This document shows positions 55,101-64,000 of a DNA stretch of 64,000 bases, piece after piece (within the stretch, counting starts at the first letter, position 1; each line of letters starts with the position of its first letter). Made by a program: the position numbers and the translations under genes. The DNA lies in the NCBI GenBank assembly GCA_002118135.1, contig BDIU01000201.1, positions 248,001-312,000 of the forward strand, given 5' to 3'. Origin of the DNA: Trebouxia sp. TZW2008. Lineage: Eukaryota > Chlorophyta > Trebouxiophyceae > Trebouxiales > Trebouxiaceae. The notes beneath the pieces are model-generated. The model was not told the DNA's origin. It searched no databases and saw only the letters and a list, made by a program, of their open reading frames with translations.

Positions 55101-58100
55101 AGCAGTAAAGCTGTGTCAAGCTCACCTTGTGCATAGCCGCCAATCATGTACATGGTCTCTCCTGCGCCTGCAGCTGCATGAGCAAAGCGGCCAGGAGGAG
55201 CGCCCCCCTCAGTCACCAGCTCACTCCACCAAGCCTGGGCATGGACAGACTCAGTGGCACTTCATTGTTCTAAACATACAGTGTCTTCTTTCTACAGGTC
55301 TTCTCTAAGATAATGTCCTTAAAACCTGAATTGTCCTTACTCTGTGCCACCACTGCAGTCAGAATACAGTGGTTGGTTTGCAATTGCCCTTCCCTTGCCA
55401 CAAAGGTGTCCTTGTCTTGAGTGCCCTTATACAAGAAATCACTGAACTGGCTTTCATACTGTGTAGTATAGCATTGCATGTAATGCTCTGGTATGGCATA
55501 TAAGCATGTCATGCTGCGCTATCGACACTATGGGCTGCAAGCTTGGATCAGGTGCATTATAGAACCATGCAGGTAAGCCAACTTCCTTGCAGTCAGAGAA
55601 TCTTCTGGCAGAACCTGTTGTTTGTTGATGCAATGGTACAGCCATTTGACTCTGAGTGCTGACGACTGCAGCTGGGGCCTAGCCCCTTGCTGGGCCTCAG
55701 GGGAAGTGAGGTGCGCAGAACATCTTGTGCGTCTGGACTACTGCCATGTTGATGCATTATGCGTGAAAAACAATGCCATTTTGTGGCAAAAGCCAGTATC
55801 CATTGATCCAATGTTGTGACCGTTTGCCCCTGAGTGCTGGCGGCTGCAGCTGGGACCCAGCCCCTTGCTGGGCGTCAGAGTCAATCAGGTGGGCAGAACA
55901 CCCTGAAGACTCACACCCCTACTGATCACACTGCCTCTACTGTACAACATGATAGCATGGCAGTGGCCTACAATGTCATTATGCTGTGCTCACCTCGTTT
56001 TCTCTGAGGCCCAGCAAGGGGCTAGGCCCCAGCTGCAGTAGCCAGCACTCAGGGGCAAATGGAGTGGATGCAGTGTTGTCGCCACTGGCCACGCCTCCAA
56101 ACATAAGCAGCCCAGCATCCACAGCCACCATGACAGGCCCAGCACGAGAGCCTGGCTCCTTGCCGCTCTTGTTCTGCAGGCATTGTGCATGCTGTTTGTG
56201 CTCACATCAAGTTATATTGCTGCGCAAAATCACCCAATCGTTTGCCATCACTGTGTAGCTGGCAATGCGCAACATACGCATGCTCACATCAAGCCTCACA
56301 CTTAAAAACGATCCACCAGTGACGTAACTGCACAGATATGCCATGACAGCAACCTGCGTGCCATTTGGTGTGCTTGCTGACAGCAACAAGTGTCTGGGCC
56401 AGCAACAGAACAAGATACTATCTAGACCAGACAGTGCTGCAAGCTGGGTAGCAAACCTCATGGCAGCTTGATTGCCAAGGCAGCAAAACATCACGCAAAC
56501 ATCCAAGACATTGCTTTCACTCTGCAAACATGCTATGGGACAGCTGACCTTGAAGGCCTGCCACCTCTGCTGCTGTACATCGTATGCCCACACATCACTG
56601 AGGTACTCTTTGCCACAGTCACCACCGTAAATGACCATTCTGTTGCCCAAGCCAACTGCAGCATGACTGTCTCTGACTGGTGGGCGTGCGCCCTGCACCT
56701 CTGGTGTATGCCAGGTGTGAGTGTTCACATCAAACACTGTGATGTCGTTCAGGTATGGCTCAGACAGCGCTGTTGTTGGCCCCTGCATAGCACGCATGTC
56801 TTTCAATCGTTCAATTATCCACTCAAAACGCATGCTGGCCAGGCTCAGCAGGCTCAGCTTGGAACGAACTGGAGCAATCAACTGTCTCCGACCAGTTTGT
56901 TCCTATGCTGATTGAAACCATTTGCACTTTGTATGGAGTTGACTGCCAAGCATGTTTATCGGCATGACAGTCACAGCAGCAGGACATCTTGAGTGAGGCT
57001 GTACGGCAGAACAGCAGTGACATATTGTGGTTTGAGAAGATGGCATGATCAACTTCGCTTTAATCACACAGCCATTGCACTTTCTAGCATACATTGCTAG
57101 GGGTGTAGGCACAAAGCTTGTCTTGCTAGGCAAGCTTGTCTTGAGCATCATGACAAGGACGTCTGATGCTCAACTCTTGGAAGTCAGACACAACTTTCAC
57201 ATCAGCTAAAAGCTGCAAGGCAGCAGCATGTGCATGCTTGCACACTGGCGACATGTGTTGATGCAGAAGATGCTCGCACCTTGGCAGGTTCATTGCCAGG
57301 GTCGCCATGTCCCCCAAACACAACCATCTGATTCCCCACTAAAGCTGCTGTGTGACTCTCCCTGCATGAGCTACCTTGTCAGCTATGTCCTGCTGAAGCC
57401 GATGCAAAGCAGGCAAGGTCCCTGACCCATCCAGACACCAACATTTGTCAAAAGGCAGGGAAAGCCCATGTGCAGCAAACTATACCTTGGTACAGGCGGC
57501 GTGCCATGTACAGGCGGAAGAGTCCAATTGTATGTCTCAAAGTCAAGCTCGTGGAGCTGCAAGGCAAGCAGATGGTCAGCAGAGCAAATTGCCAGATATA
57601 AAGTCTGCTTGCTTGGATGAGAACATTACCTCATTAAACTTGTGACCTCCATCTGTGCCTCCAAACGTATACAGCCGTGGTCCAGCATTTGTGCCTGCAG
57701 AGCTGTGAAGATCACTGGGGTCCATGAAGCCATGAGCAACACAGTGCATTAGGTCTTACTTGCTATCACTGCAGCATGGCTGTCTGTGAACTCAGGTCCG
57801 GCGCCAGTCGTGAATTTCCTGGTGCACACCCTATTGGTTGTGTCAATAGTGATCAGCTCCTCCCCTGCTTGTGCCCGGGACTCTCCCGGAGTGGCAATGC
57901 CTCCGATAAGGAACAACTTTCCTGCACGTCGCATGTGAGACCTTTGAGGCACTGGCGCGCTGACACATGGCGTGTTAACGCTCTCGGGTCAAGTCTCGGG
58001 AACAGCTTAAGATCGGTCAAGGCCCCCTACTAGAAAAGCTCAGTACCTTCGTGAAGGCCGAGCGTGTGACCCCAGAAGCCAGGCAAGCGGGCTCCTTGCA

Positions 58101-58158
58101 CGTCCAAGGCTTGCCAATTGGCACGAACTGGAGCGACCTGCCTCTTTGGTTTCGTCAT
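52148..58158 (-). CDS. Kelch beta-propeller / HMG-box fusion protein
   Basis: About thirteen phase-consistent exons give roughly 620 residues. The ATG at 58158 opens MTKPKRQVAPVRANW. Six Kelch blades follow, with GKLFLIGG, RLYTFGGTDGG with ELDFETYNW, QMVVFGGHG with ITVFDVNTHTW, RMVIYGGDCG with DVWAYDVQQQRW, LLMFGGVASG, and MYMIGGYAQ joined to DEKPLSDVWML. The exon at 54685-54499 encodes both that last Kelch strand and, after a Pro/Ala/Lys linker (EVKSHKRKDSSG), the HMG-box start MITSYNLFCEHRRPEVRQ. The next exon gives VESIIGSMWKDMSHDDKQLWKQKA. The tail (KRQRMDD basic cluster; VEGKVTGSFQSGYLAEVAVNG) resembles the C-terminal region of plant ARID-HMG proteins. A nuclear DNA-binding protein with a propeller for partner binding is inferred. 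The fusion is supported by consistent phase within one exon, not by a transcript. Confidence 0.82.
53541..53700 (-). repeat. Four 40-bp tandem copies of a 3' splice site
   Basis: The units 53541-53580, 53581-53620, 53621-53660 and 53661-53700 are exactly 40 bp each. On the coding (minus) strand each contains CTTATGACATTAAC-like sequence (branch-point-like), a pyrimidine-leaning stretch, and TTGGCTTGCAG followed by CAAGTGG, the first bases of the exon that continues into CGGAGCTGCATCAG. In the most distal unit CAAGC has become CAATC and the AG context has changed. Adjacent spliced exon: QVAELHQLHALQG. Confidence 0.93.
54805..54893 (-). repeat. Echo of the Kelch-HMG junction exon, with in-frame stop
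   Basis: This is a copy of the start of exon 54685-54499 with first base 54879, 194 bp upstream. It keeps the CTTGCAG-like acceptor context and reads DEPLSHEWMLSLAAPVWLMA, then VVEVV-stop, where the real exon reads DEKPLSDVWMLSVAAPVAAA. The flanking intron bases are also duplicated. It could serve as an alternative terminal exon. Confidence 0.88.
55335..55445 (+). repeat. Dispersed repeat, copy D (GTCCTTACATCAAG family)
   Basis: ATTGTCCTTACTCTGTGCCA, GCAGTCAGAATACAGTGGTT, GGTTTGCAATTG and GTGTCCTTGTCTTGAGTGCC align in order with copies A (4105) and C (16084). It lies in a Kelch-HMG intron. Confidence 0.55.
55642..55903 (+). repeat. Two inverted echo copies of a Kelch exon
   Basis: Real exon sequence on the minus strand at 56062-56002 (encoding PFAPECWLLQLGPSPLLGLR) occurs on the plus strand at 55642-55704 and at 55820-55881, with roughly 85-90 percent identity judged by eye. 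The two copies are direct repeats of one another (178 bp apart, also sharing GGTG-GCAGAACA further on) but inverted relative to the exon. The pre-mRNA could fold copy against exon with a loop of about 120 nt. Confidence 0.88.
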
Positions 58159-58555
58159 CACCCAAGCGGTCGCTAGAGACAGTGGTCGGCCAAAAAAGCA
58201 CTAACCTGGACGAGTCAGTCTTTGACGTCATGCCTGCAGACGATTCGATCCGTGTGCAGCACCAATAGAGCATACCTGTCGAGAGCTGACCGTTTCGTGC
58301 TTGCGTACTTGGCGTTCCGGGCTCCCGTTTGGGGTGCTGCGATGGGTGGGTCTGTCGAGATCCCCCAGCAAGGGGGCTGCTTGAAAAAGCCCTCACGGCC
58401 GCTTAGCCTCTTCTTCACACCGTAAGACCTACTGTAAGGGTTACCGTAAGGCAGGGCAAAGAGGGCGGTTCCAAGCGCCTCTCAGAGCGAAGCAAGCATT
58501 TCATGCAAGCCAAGTCTCGGGTCAAACATGCTCACAGCACGCGTCAGCCCGGCTC
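58159..58555. promoter_or_regulatory. Shared upstream region of Kelch-HMG and DMT genes (divergent pair)
   Basis: About 400 bp separate opposite ATG codons. A minus-strand open frame to 58418 begins with GTG and could be 5' UTR or an upstream exon (it contains a possible GT donor after ALDR). The CYGTAAG boxes at 58420-58450 lie within it. Confidence 0.55.
58420..58455 (+). promoter_or_regulatory. Three CYGTAAG boxes at 12-bp spacing
   Basis: CCGTAAG starts at 58420, CTGTAAG at 58432 and CCGTAAG at 58444: three copies exactly 12 bp apart in the bidirectional promoter region. They could be a clustered binding site or a short slippage product. Confidence 0.6.
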
Positions 58556-60533
58556 ATGATTGTAGGTGTCACTGATGCCTGCAGCTGCATCGTTCACGCA
58601 AATGGAAATGTCACATCCAGTCGGCATGCGGCTCTGAGTTGCGCAGCACCGGATCGCCGCGGCCATGTGAGCTTGACACCACGGCCTTGCTTCCGTCACT
58701 TATTGCGGCGACGGATCGGGACATCGAGCGTCTCGGCATCACAAGACGATCAAGGGAGCAAGCTCGACGCGTCTGAAAGCATGTCAGACACGGTCAGCGC
58801 AAATAAGCAAGCCTTGTTGACCGGACAGTTGTGCTTATGCGGCGTTGCCATCCTGTGGGGCAGCTATTCGCCAATAGTGAGATACATATACGCTAGCCCA
58901 GGCCCGCCATCGCCGGCTGCTTTCACAGCCGTTCGGGCTGTTGTGCAAGCAGGCTTGCTTCTGGCATCAGATTTCTTTGTACGGCAGCGACAGACCGACA
59001 GTCCGCAGAAAGCAAAGAGGCGCCGCTCGAGTCGGCAGCCAGCGCTCACTAAAAGACAGGAACAATCAGCTTTGGGCAACAGCAGCATAAAGCAGTATGC
59101 GGCTGATGTGCTGAACAGCACAAGCAGCAATCTGTGGATTGCTGGCACAGAGCTGGGATTCTGGAACTTCTGTGGCAGTACCTTTCAGGCCTTAGGACTG
59201 CAATACACCTCTGCAACTAGAGGAGCTTTCCTCATTCAGGTCAGACTGAACAAGTGTTGCAACACTTGACTGCAACAGAGGCATCATGCTGTGCAAACCA
59301 GTAAGATTTGCAGAACTTGCAGGCCTGTGTAGCACTGAATGAGTGCTTTTCAGTCGTGAATCTCTGTGGACGTGAAATGGGCATACAGGCGTTCACTTAT
59401 ACAATATGTGTGTGCAGGCAACTTCACTGCTGACACCTGTACTGGCAACACTAGCTGGCGAGAAACCTACCAAAGGAGTGTGGTTGGGCTGCTGCTGTAC
59501 CCTTTCTGGCACTGTGCTGATCACTCTTGATCATTCAGCATCTGCAGTCTCAACAAATGGAGCCTCTGCTGCTTCAAGTCTAGGTGAAGTTGCCATCAAG
59601 CTGACTTGGACATTGCACCTGTGGCCTGTAGAATGAACTGCATCAACATGGCATAGGAACAAGCCCTGCAGCTCAGCAAAGCTCAGTATCAATGATTTTT
59701 GTTGCCAATGCGCCACTGGTCACACAGCTTTTCAGACACACCAATACAGCTCAAAGTGATGTGGTCTGCTGCAGGTGGAGATTCTCTCATCCTGGCAGCA
59801 GCCTTCTTCTACTCTGTGGTAATGCTGGCTGCCATTTGAATGCTCAGAATACATTGACATCTGTTGTTTCAGGCTGTTTGCTTGGCGTCACCATGACGTG
59901 CATGTGAGTGCACAATGTTGCTGCTGCACAGCTGCCAGGCGGATAGCTGTTCTCATATTGCAGGTGACAATACGTCTAGGAGGCTACGCTAAGCAATTTG
60001 CACCTGTTCGCTTGGCTGCTTCAAAGTCAATTGCCCTGGCCATCATTGCAGTAGCTTGGCTGCTGTTTCTGGCAGTTGCTGATACATTGGGTGGCAAGAG
60101 CGTAGCATACTGGTCTGGGTGGCAGAACCCCTGGGCCTTGCTAGCTGTTTTCTGGTCTGCCATAGGACCAGGTGCACTGGTCGCATTTCTGCAGTCTCAG
60201 GCAAGGCCTTCATAGTCATGCATTGTTGAAGGCAGATGGACTGCTGAATTTGCTGACATGCTGCCTGTGACAAAAGGTTTGCGCTAAGTGTCAACGACCG
60301 CCTATGCTAGCAACCCATTACAGCGTCATTCAATCTAATAATTTTGATAATTTTGATAACTGCTGCAGGGTCAGTCTGTTGTGCCATCAGCACAAAGCCA
60401 AGTAATATATTCTTCTGTCCCTCTCTGGTCTGCTATTCTAGCGTTTCAGTTCATGCCAGAAGAGACCATGGGTGCAACTGGGTACGCTGGCGGCGCTTTT
60501 GTTATCTTGGCAGGTGTGCTGGCAACAAGATAA
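58556..60533 (+). CDS. EamA/DMT-superfamily membrane transporter, plastid-targeted
   Basis: Five exons (58556-59239, 59418-59583, 59775-59818, 59964-60200, 60369-60533) give 431 residues. Residues 1-75 are Ser/Arg-rich and lack hydrophobic segments, consistent with a plastid presequence. Then come LCLCGVAILWGSYSPIVRYIY, FTAVRAVVQAGLLLASDFF, an Arg/Lys loop (about residues 148-175), FWNFCGSTFQALGLQYTSAT (the typical EamA loop), LLTPVLATLAGE and WLGCCCTLSGTVLITL. The second EamA half runs from DSLILAAAFFYSV to the C-terminal YSSVPLWSAILAFQFMPEE and GYAGGAFVILAGVLATR. Ten membrane segments are expected. The substrate is unknown; plant relatives remain mostly uncharacterised. The last intron (60201-60368) begins GC (CTCAG/gcaagg) and ends CTGCAG. 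Confidence 0.9.
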
Positions 60534-61206
60534 GCTTGCAGCCCAGCTGACAAAACATCTGTCATTTGCGTATTGTTGACGTCAGAGATGCAGCTCTCGT
60601 TCTCAAAGTTGACAACACTGCCCATGGCATTGTCCCATGCAGCAAGCATCAGACGTGCAGCTTTAAAACCTGTATCCGATGCAAAGCTGTGCATACATTT
60701 GTATCAGCTGAGATGCAAAAAGGGGCACAAACCCCCTTTCTACCTGGGCAGTCACTACTTTCGACTCCTGAAGTCTGACTATTTTGCAGCAATGCGAGAT
60801 CAGTGCTTCCAGTGCAGTTGTGCATATCTCAATTTCGCTTTCAAAGATCTGTCACAGTATGCGATGCACAAATGCAATGCGGGCAGCGTGCATATATGCA
60901 CAAAGCCACTGATACAACGCCTTGCTCAACCTCACCAGTGATGCTGTCATGAGCCTCCTTCGCAACTGTCATGGTCAGTGTCAGGGGTCAGATATGCCAC
61001 AGTGCAAATATGTATATTTTACAATGATAACACTCAAGATAGCCTGCTAAGACGCTCACTAATAGCCAAAAAAGCTGCAAGCCAACAAGACTTCAAAAGG
61101 AAGTAAAAGGGGAAGAAGAAAATAGTTTTCACGACATGCGGGCATTGGGCTTGTGTGCCTCGCATGCATCCTGCTGACAGTACAAGAGACATCACAAAGC
61201 GCAACT
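60534..61206. other. Convergent intergenic region, DMT / RAP
   Basis: About 670 bp lie between stop codons of opposite strands and hold both 3' UTRs. Open frames (60573-60941 on the plus strand) show no domain. No other feature was seen. Confidence 0.6.
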
Positions 61207-63712
61207 CTAGTCCTCCATGATAACTCCTTTGACATGCGGCACAAGCAGATCACGCAAGTACTGCTTCTGTGCTGTGGAGTTGCCCTGACCCTTGACCCAG
61301 TCAAAGTATGGGACACTGAGCATGTGCCATCCACGCGCAGCCAGAAGCTCACGACGGCACAAAGTAGCACCTGCAGCACAATCGCGAGTTCAAAAATGAG
61401 TCACAAGCTTGAATACTCAGCAGCGGGACACCTGATTCAGTCACAATTGTTGGAAAGCAAGCGCTGGCTACTATTGGCGATGCACGTATGTGCTGATGCA
61501 GCAAAAAATGTGCAGTGACATCAAAAGCAGTCCAACAGGTCCTGACAAGACAATACGAACACGCATCAAGAAGAAAATTGCAACAATGCATACTGGCAGC
61601 AATGCTAATGACAAGAGCATCTGCACATATGCATGACAATGCGGACCAGCGCCATTTTCAACAACAGGGCATATGCTTTGAAAGGCATGTAGCTTGAACA
61701 CAATGAGCAGCAAGGTTGAGCAGACTCACCCAGAGGCTGGTGTGTGTTGACAGTGAAATGGTGTGGACCATCAACCTCCACAATGACCTTGTCATCCTCA
61801 ATCAGGATATCAGCAGAGAAAAGGCCGTCATCTGTGATGCGCTCAATGTTGTGGTTGACGCCAAGGCTGGCCATGACCTGAGACACCTCACTGTGTAGCT
61901 TGGACACAATGGTGCTCTCCACATCAGACTCCCATGCCTGCATTGCAGCACAATCTTTGAGCAATTGTCAAGAGTAGGCACTAGCTTTGCATGCCAATGC
62001 AAGCAAGCTAAGCATGTACAACACAGCTCATGATACATGCATTGCAGCTCATACAGTTCTATGTTTTGCTGAAGGAAGCAAGCAAGCGTTTACAGGTTGG
62101 TGGCGCAATCTGCTGCTTGTCACAGCCACAGTGCTACTTTGCTGTAGCCTCAAGCAGCTGAGAATCTAACATTGCAGATGCTTGGTTACATGCTTGTATA
62201 ATCCATTGCAAGAGCAATGCAGGTCGCTCAAACAGCTAGACGAGAAAGGGCAAAGTCATGTGTTGGAACTTACTGCTCTTGCAGCAGTCATGATTGCCTC
62301 TGGCTGGTTGTAGTCCCCAACCTCCTGAACTCTAAGCTGGAGCATGAGGTGCGCCTGGTAGATCTGCCGCAAATGCTCAGGGTTTGTCTGTCCACCTGAA
62401 CACGCCATGGCTGGTGTCAGCACAAGCAGCTATGCACAGTTGACCACCCGACATGATCTGAGCTAGCAATGCAAGCTCTGTGCGTGATGTACAGAAGACA
62501 GGCAAAGCTTTGCAAAAGGAGCTGCAAAAAGAACTGCTGCTTGCCCTCGACCTGAAGGCATACAGTGTGTGCAACATAGACAATGCAGGGTGCTGATAAA
62601 CACAAACTTTACAGGTCAGTAAGCAACTCAACAAGGCTGACATTGCGTGCTACCTTGCTGGTCGTCAACGCTGGAGAAGGCATCCAGAAGCTTGTCCCAC
62701 ATCTGAGGAGACAAAGCATGCAGCAATGCCAGGGCCCAGATCAGGTTAGCAATGGCCTGCTGTTCAAACTTGCCCAGGCTCAACAAGGCGTGCTCGCTGA
62801 CAGCTGTCAACAGACTGTCTGGCGGCGAGTGAGCAAAGGTGGCATACGCTATCATTGTCAGTGTGAGTGCCTGCACACAAACCATTTGTTGTAAGTCAAG
62901 GGCAGACCTATGCATTGCAGTGCCACCGGAGTATGAGCACACAGCAATGCTAGACCGCAATGCTTTGCAGTTGTTTCGGAGCATACTCATTCAGCAGCAG
63001 CGCAGCAGTGCTTGCAAAGCAGGGTGGTTCCAGTCGCAGCAACCTTTTTGTTGTCAGCTCAGCAATGGATGTGATTCAAAGCTGGAGCGACTGACATAAC
63101 GGCAAGAGAGAAGCAGCAGAATGCATGTATGGTAGCTACATGCACATGCAAGGGGTGCCTCACCTGTGGTGTGAACTGATCAACACATTTGACTGCATGG
63201 GCAGCAGAGGCGTCCAGCAGGGCGTCACCAGGATGGTGCTTCAGACTGGCAAAGGCCCACAGCACATTTGACAGCGACTGAGGGTTGAACTCCTGCACAG
63301 AACATGCTTATTGCGTTTAGCTCATCTGGACAGAAAGTGAAGACAAAGAAAACCCTATGCCTCTTGGCGTCAACTAGAGAGCAGCAAATGCTGTGCCAGG
63401 CCTTGGCATCATGTGAACAGAACAGCTCATACAAGAAAAACCAATGTGTTTTATACACAAGGCAGCAAGAGGAAGCACGTGTACAGGTACAGGGTCTACC
63501 AGAAACTTGGGGGGAGTTGCTTGATATGCCAACAAGACAGGGCAAGATTTGAAGCCATTGCTTACCTCAAGAGCATGCAGTGCATAGTCTGCAGCAACAT
63601 CCAAAGGTGAGCCGCCAGGGTAGTAGCCAAGGGTGGCATATGTCCAGAGAATGTTGCACACATTCTGGGGGTTGTACTGCCCAATACGCTGCTCCAAATG
63701 GTCTGCAGCTGC
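61207..63712 (-). CDS. OPR-like repeat protein with C-terminal RAP domain, N-terminus not in view
   Basis: The last six exons (63712-63566, 63292-63164, 62870-62654, 62395-62274, 61937-61730, 61370-61207) give the C-terminal 328 residues. Four consecutive 35-41-residue helical repeats are visible (YNPQNVCNILWTYATLGYYP, FNPQSLSNVLWAFASLKHHP, FTPQALTLTMIAYATFAHSP, FEQQAIANLIWALALLHALS), of the octotricopeptide/FAST-like class. A bridging helix follows (PEHLRQIYQAHLMLQLRVQE). The RAP domain is then seen: VSQVMASLGVNHNIER, SADILIEDDKVIVEVDGPHHF, LCRRELLAARGWHMLSVPYFDW. Such proteins bind organellar RNA and control plastid or mitochondrial transcript processing, stability or translation in green algae. 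The upstream continuation beyond 63712 was not resolved. Confidence 0.88.
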
Positions 63713-64000
63713 CTGCATCATGACATACACTTTTGGTACCAGCCAATCACCACTTATCAGTACTGAGAAGATGCAAGGCTGACATACATGCTGCTGTTGT
63801 AAGATCAGCTGCAGCATGCTGACACCTGCTATACACCGCATGGTCATACTGCATGACAGCATAATAAGCAGGCGAACCAAAATATTTGTGTGAGGTATAC
63901 ATGCCAAGCAACATGCCCGTCATCCCAGAGTACAGTCCAGACAGATCAAGCTTCTACAATCAAAAGCCACACTGCAAAACAAATACCACAAGATATGGCG
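63713..64000. other. Upstream intron or 5' part of the RAP gene
   Basis: This stretch precedes the first resolved RAP exon. No further repeat exon with good borders could be read before the window ends. Confidence 0.4.

Noticed and set aside
58215..58418. Minus-strand frame KKRLSGREGFF as the N-terminus of the Kelch-HMG protein
   Set aside because: It begins with GTG rather than ATG and has no preceding in-frame ATG. The downstream ATG at 58158 gives a clean Kelch start in phase. The frame may be 5' UTR.
1..64000. Retrotransposon or DNA transposon genes
   Set aside because: No reverse transcriptase, integrase, transposase, long terminal repeats or helitron features were recognised in any frame; only short tandem and dispersed repeats are present.

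Overview
The window is nuclear DNA of a green alga (Chlorophyta; a trebouxiophyte-like lineage is my low-confidence guess). The evidence is dense short spliceosomal introns (mostly GTGAG/GTAAG...TGCAG), a class XI myosin with a DIL tail, plant-type TOM7, plant-type plastid isopropylmalate isomerase, an octotricopeptide-like/RAP protein, a GT71 glycosyltransferase and an algal-type bZIP factor. I see no prokaryotic operons, rRNA, tRNA, CRISPR array or intact transposon.

I can support eleven protein genes. From left to right they are: GT71 mannosyltransferase-like (+, 5' end not resolved, 636-5040); isopropylmalate isomerase large subunit (-, 5892-11098); AIR synthetase PurM (+, 11495-15096); condensin II CAP-H2 (-, 15593-21779); myosin XI (+, 22159-37462); TOM7 (-, 38824-39083); bZIP factor (-, 39838-42405); Cramped/TSL-kinase-interacting-protein-like SANT protein (-, 43034-51093); a Kelch-propeller/HMG-box protein (-, 52148-58158); an EamA/DMT transporter (+, 58556-60533); and an OPR-like/RAP protein (-, 61207 to beyond 63712). 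For nine of them I traced the exon junctions by hand and the reading phase closes across every junction. The middle of the bZIP model is uncertain, and the GT71 and RAP genes run out of, or are unresolved at, one end. Three pairs are divergent with short shared upstream regions (IPMI/PurM, CAP-H2/myosin, Kelch-HMG/DMT).

The most striking feature is not a gene. In at least seven of the genes, introns carry degraded tandem copies of the neighbouring exon edge: the splice site plus about 20-100 nt of coding sequence. I call these splice-site echoes. They sit on the intron side of either the 3' or the 5' splice site, have unit lengths of about 40-230 bp, and occur in two to five copies that often decay with distance from the real exon. 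Examples are a five-unit 128-130 bp array in the IPMI gene, a 144 bp array in CAP-H2 whose extra copies stay open and keep splice signals, four 40-bp copies of a 3' splice site in the Kelch-HMG gene, and two possible 18-nt microexons in the myosin gene. One Kelch exon also has two inverted echoes. Tandem duplication tolerated only on the intron side explains most of this. It also gives a plausible route to intron growth, new acceptors and cassette exons.

The second notable item is the Kelch-HMG fusion. A single exon encodes both the last Kelch strand and the start of the HMG box, and an echo of that exon carries a stop codon that could give a Kelch-only isoform. Other items are a 27-bp-arm intronic hairpin in the myosin gene, a dispersed repeat family with a GTCCTTACATCAAG-like core in four intergenic or intronic places, three CYGTAAG boxes spaced 12 bp apart in the Kelch-HMG/DMT shared promoter, and two GC-AG introns.
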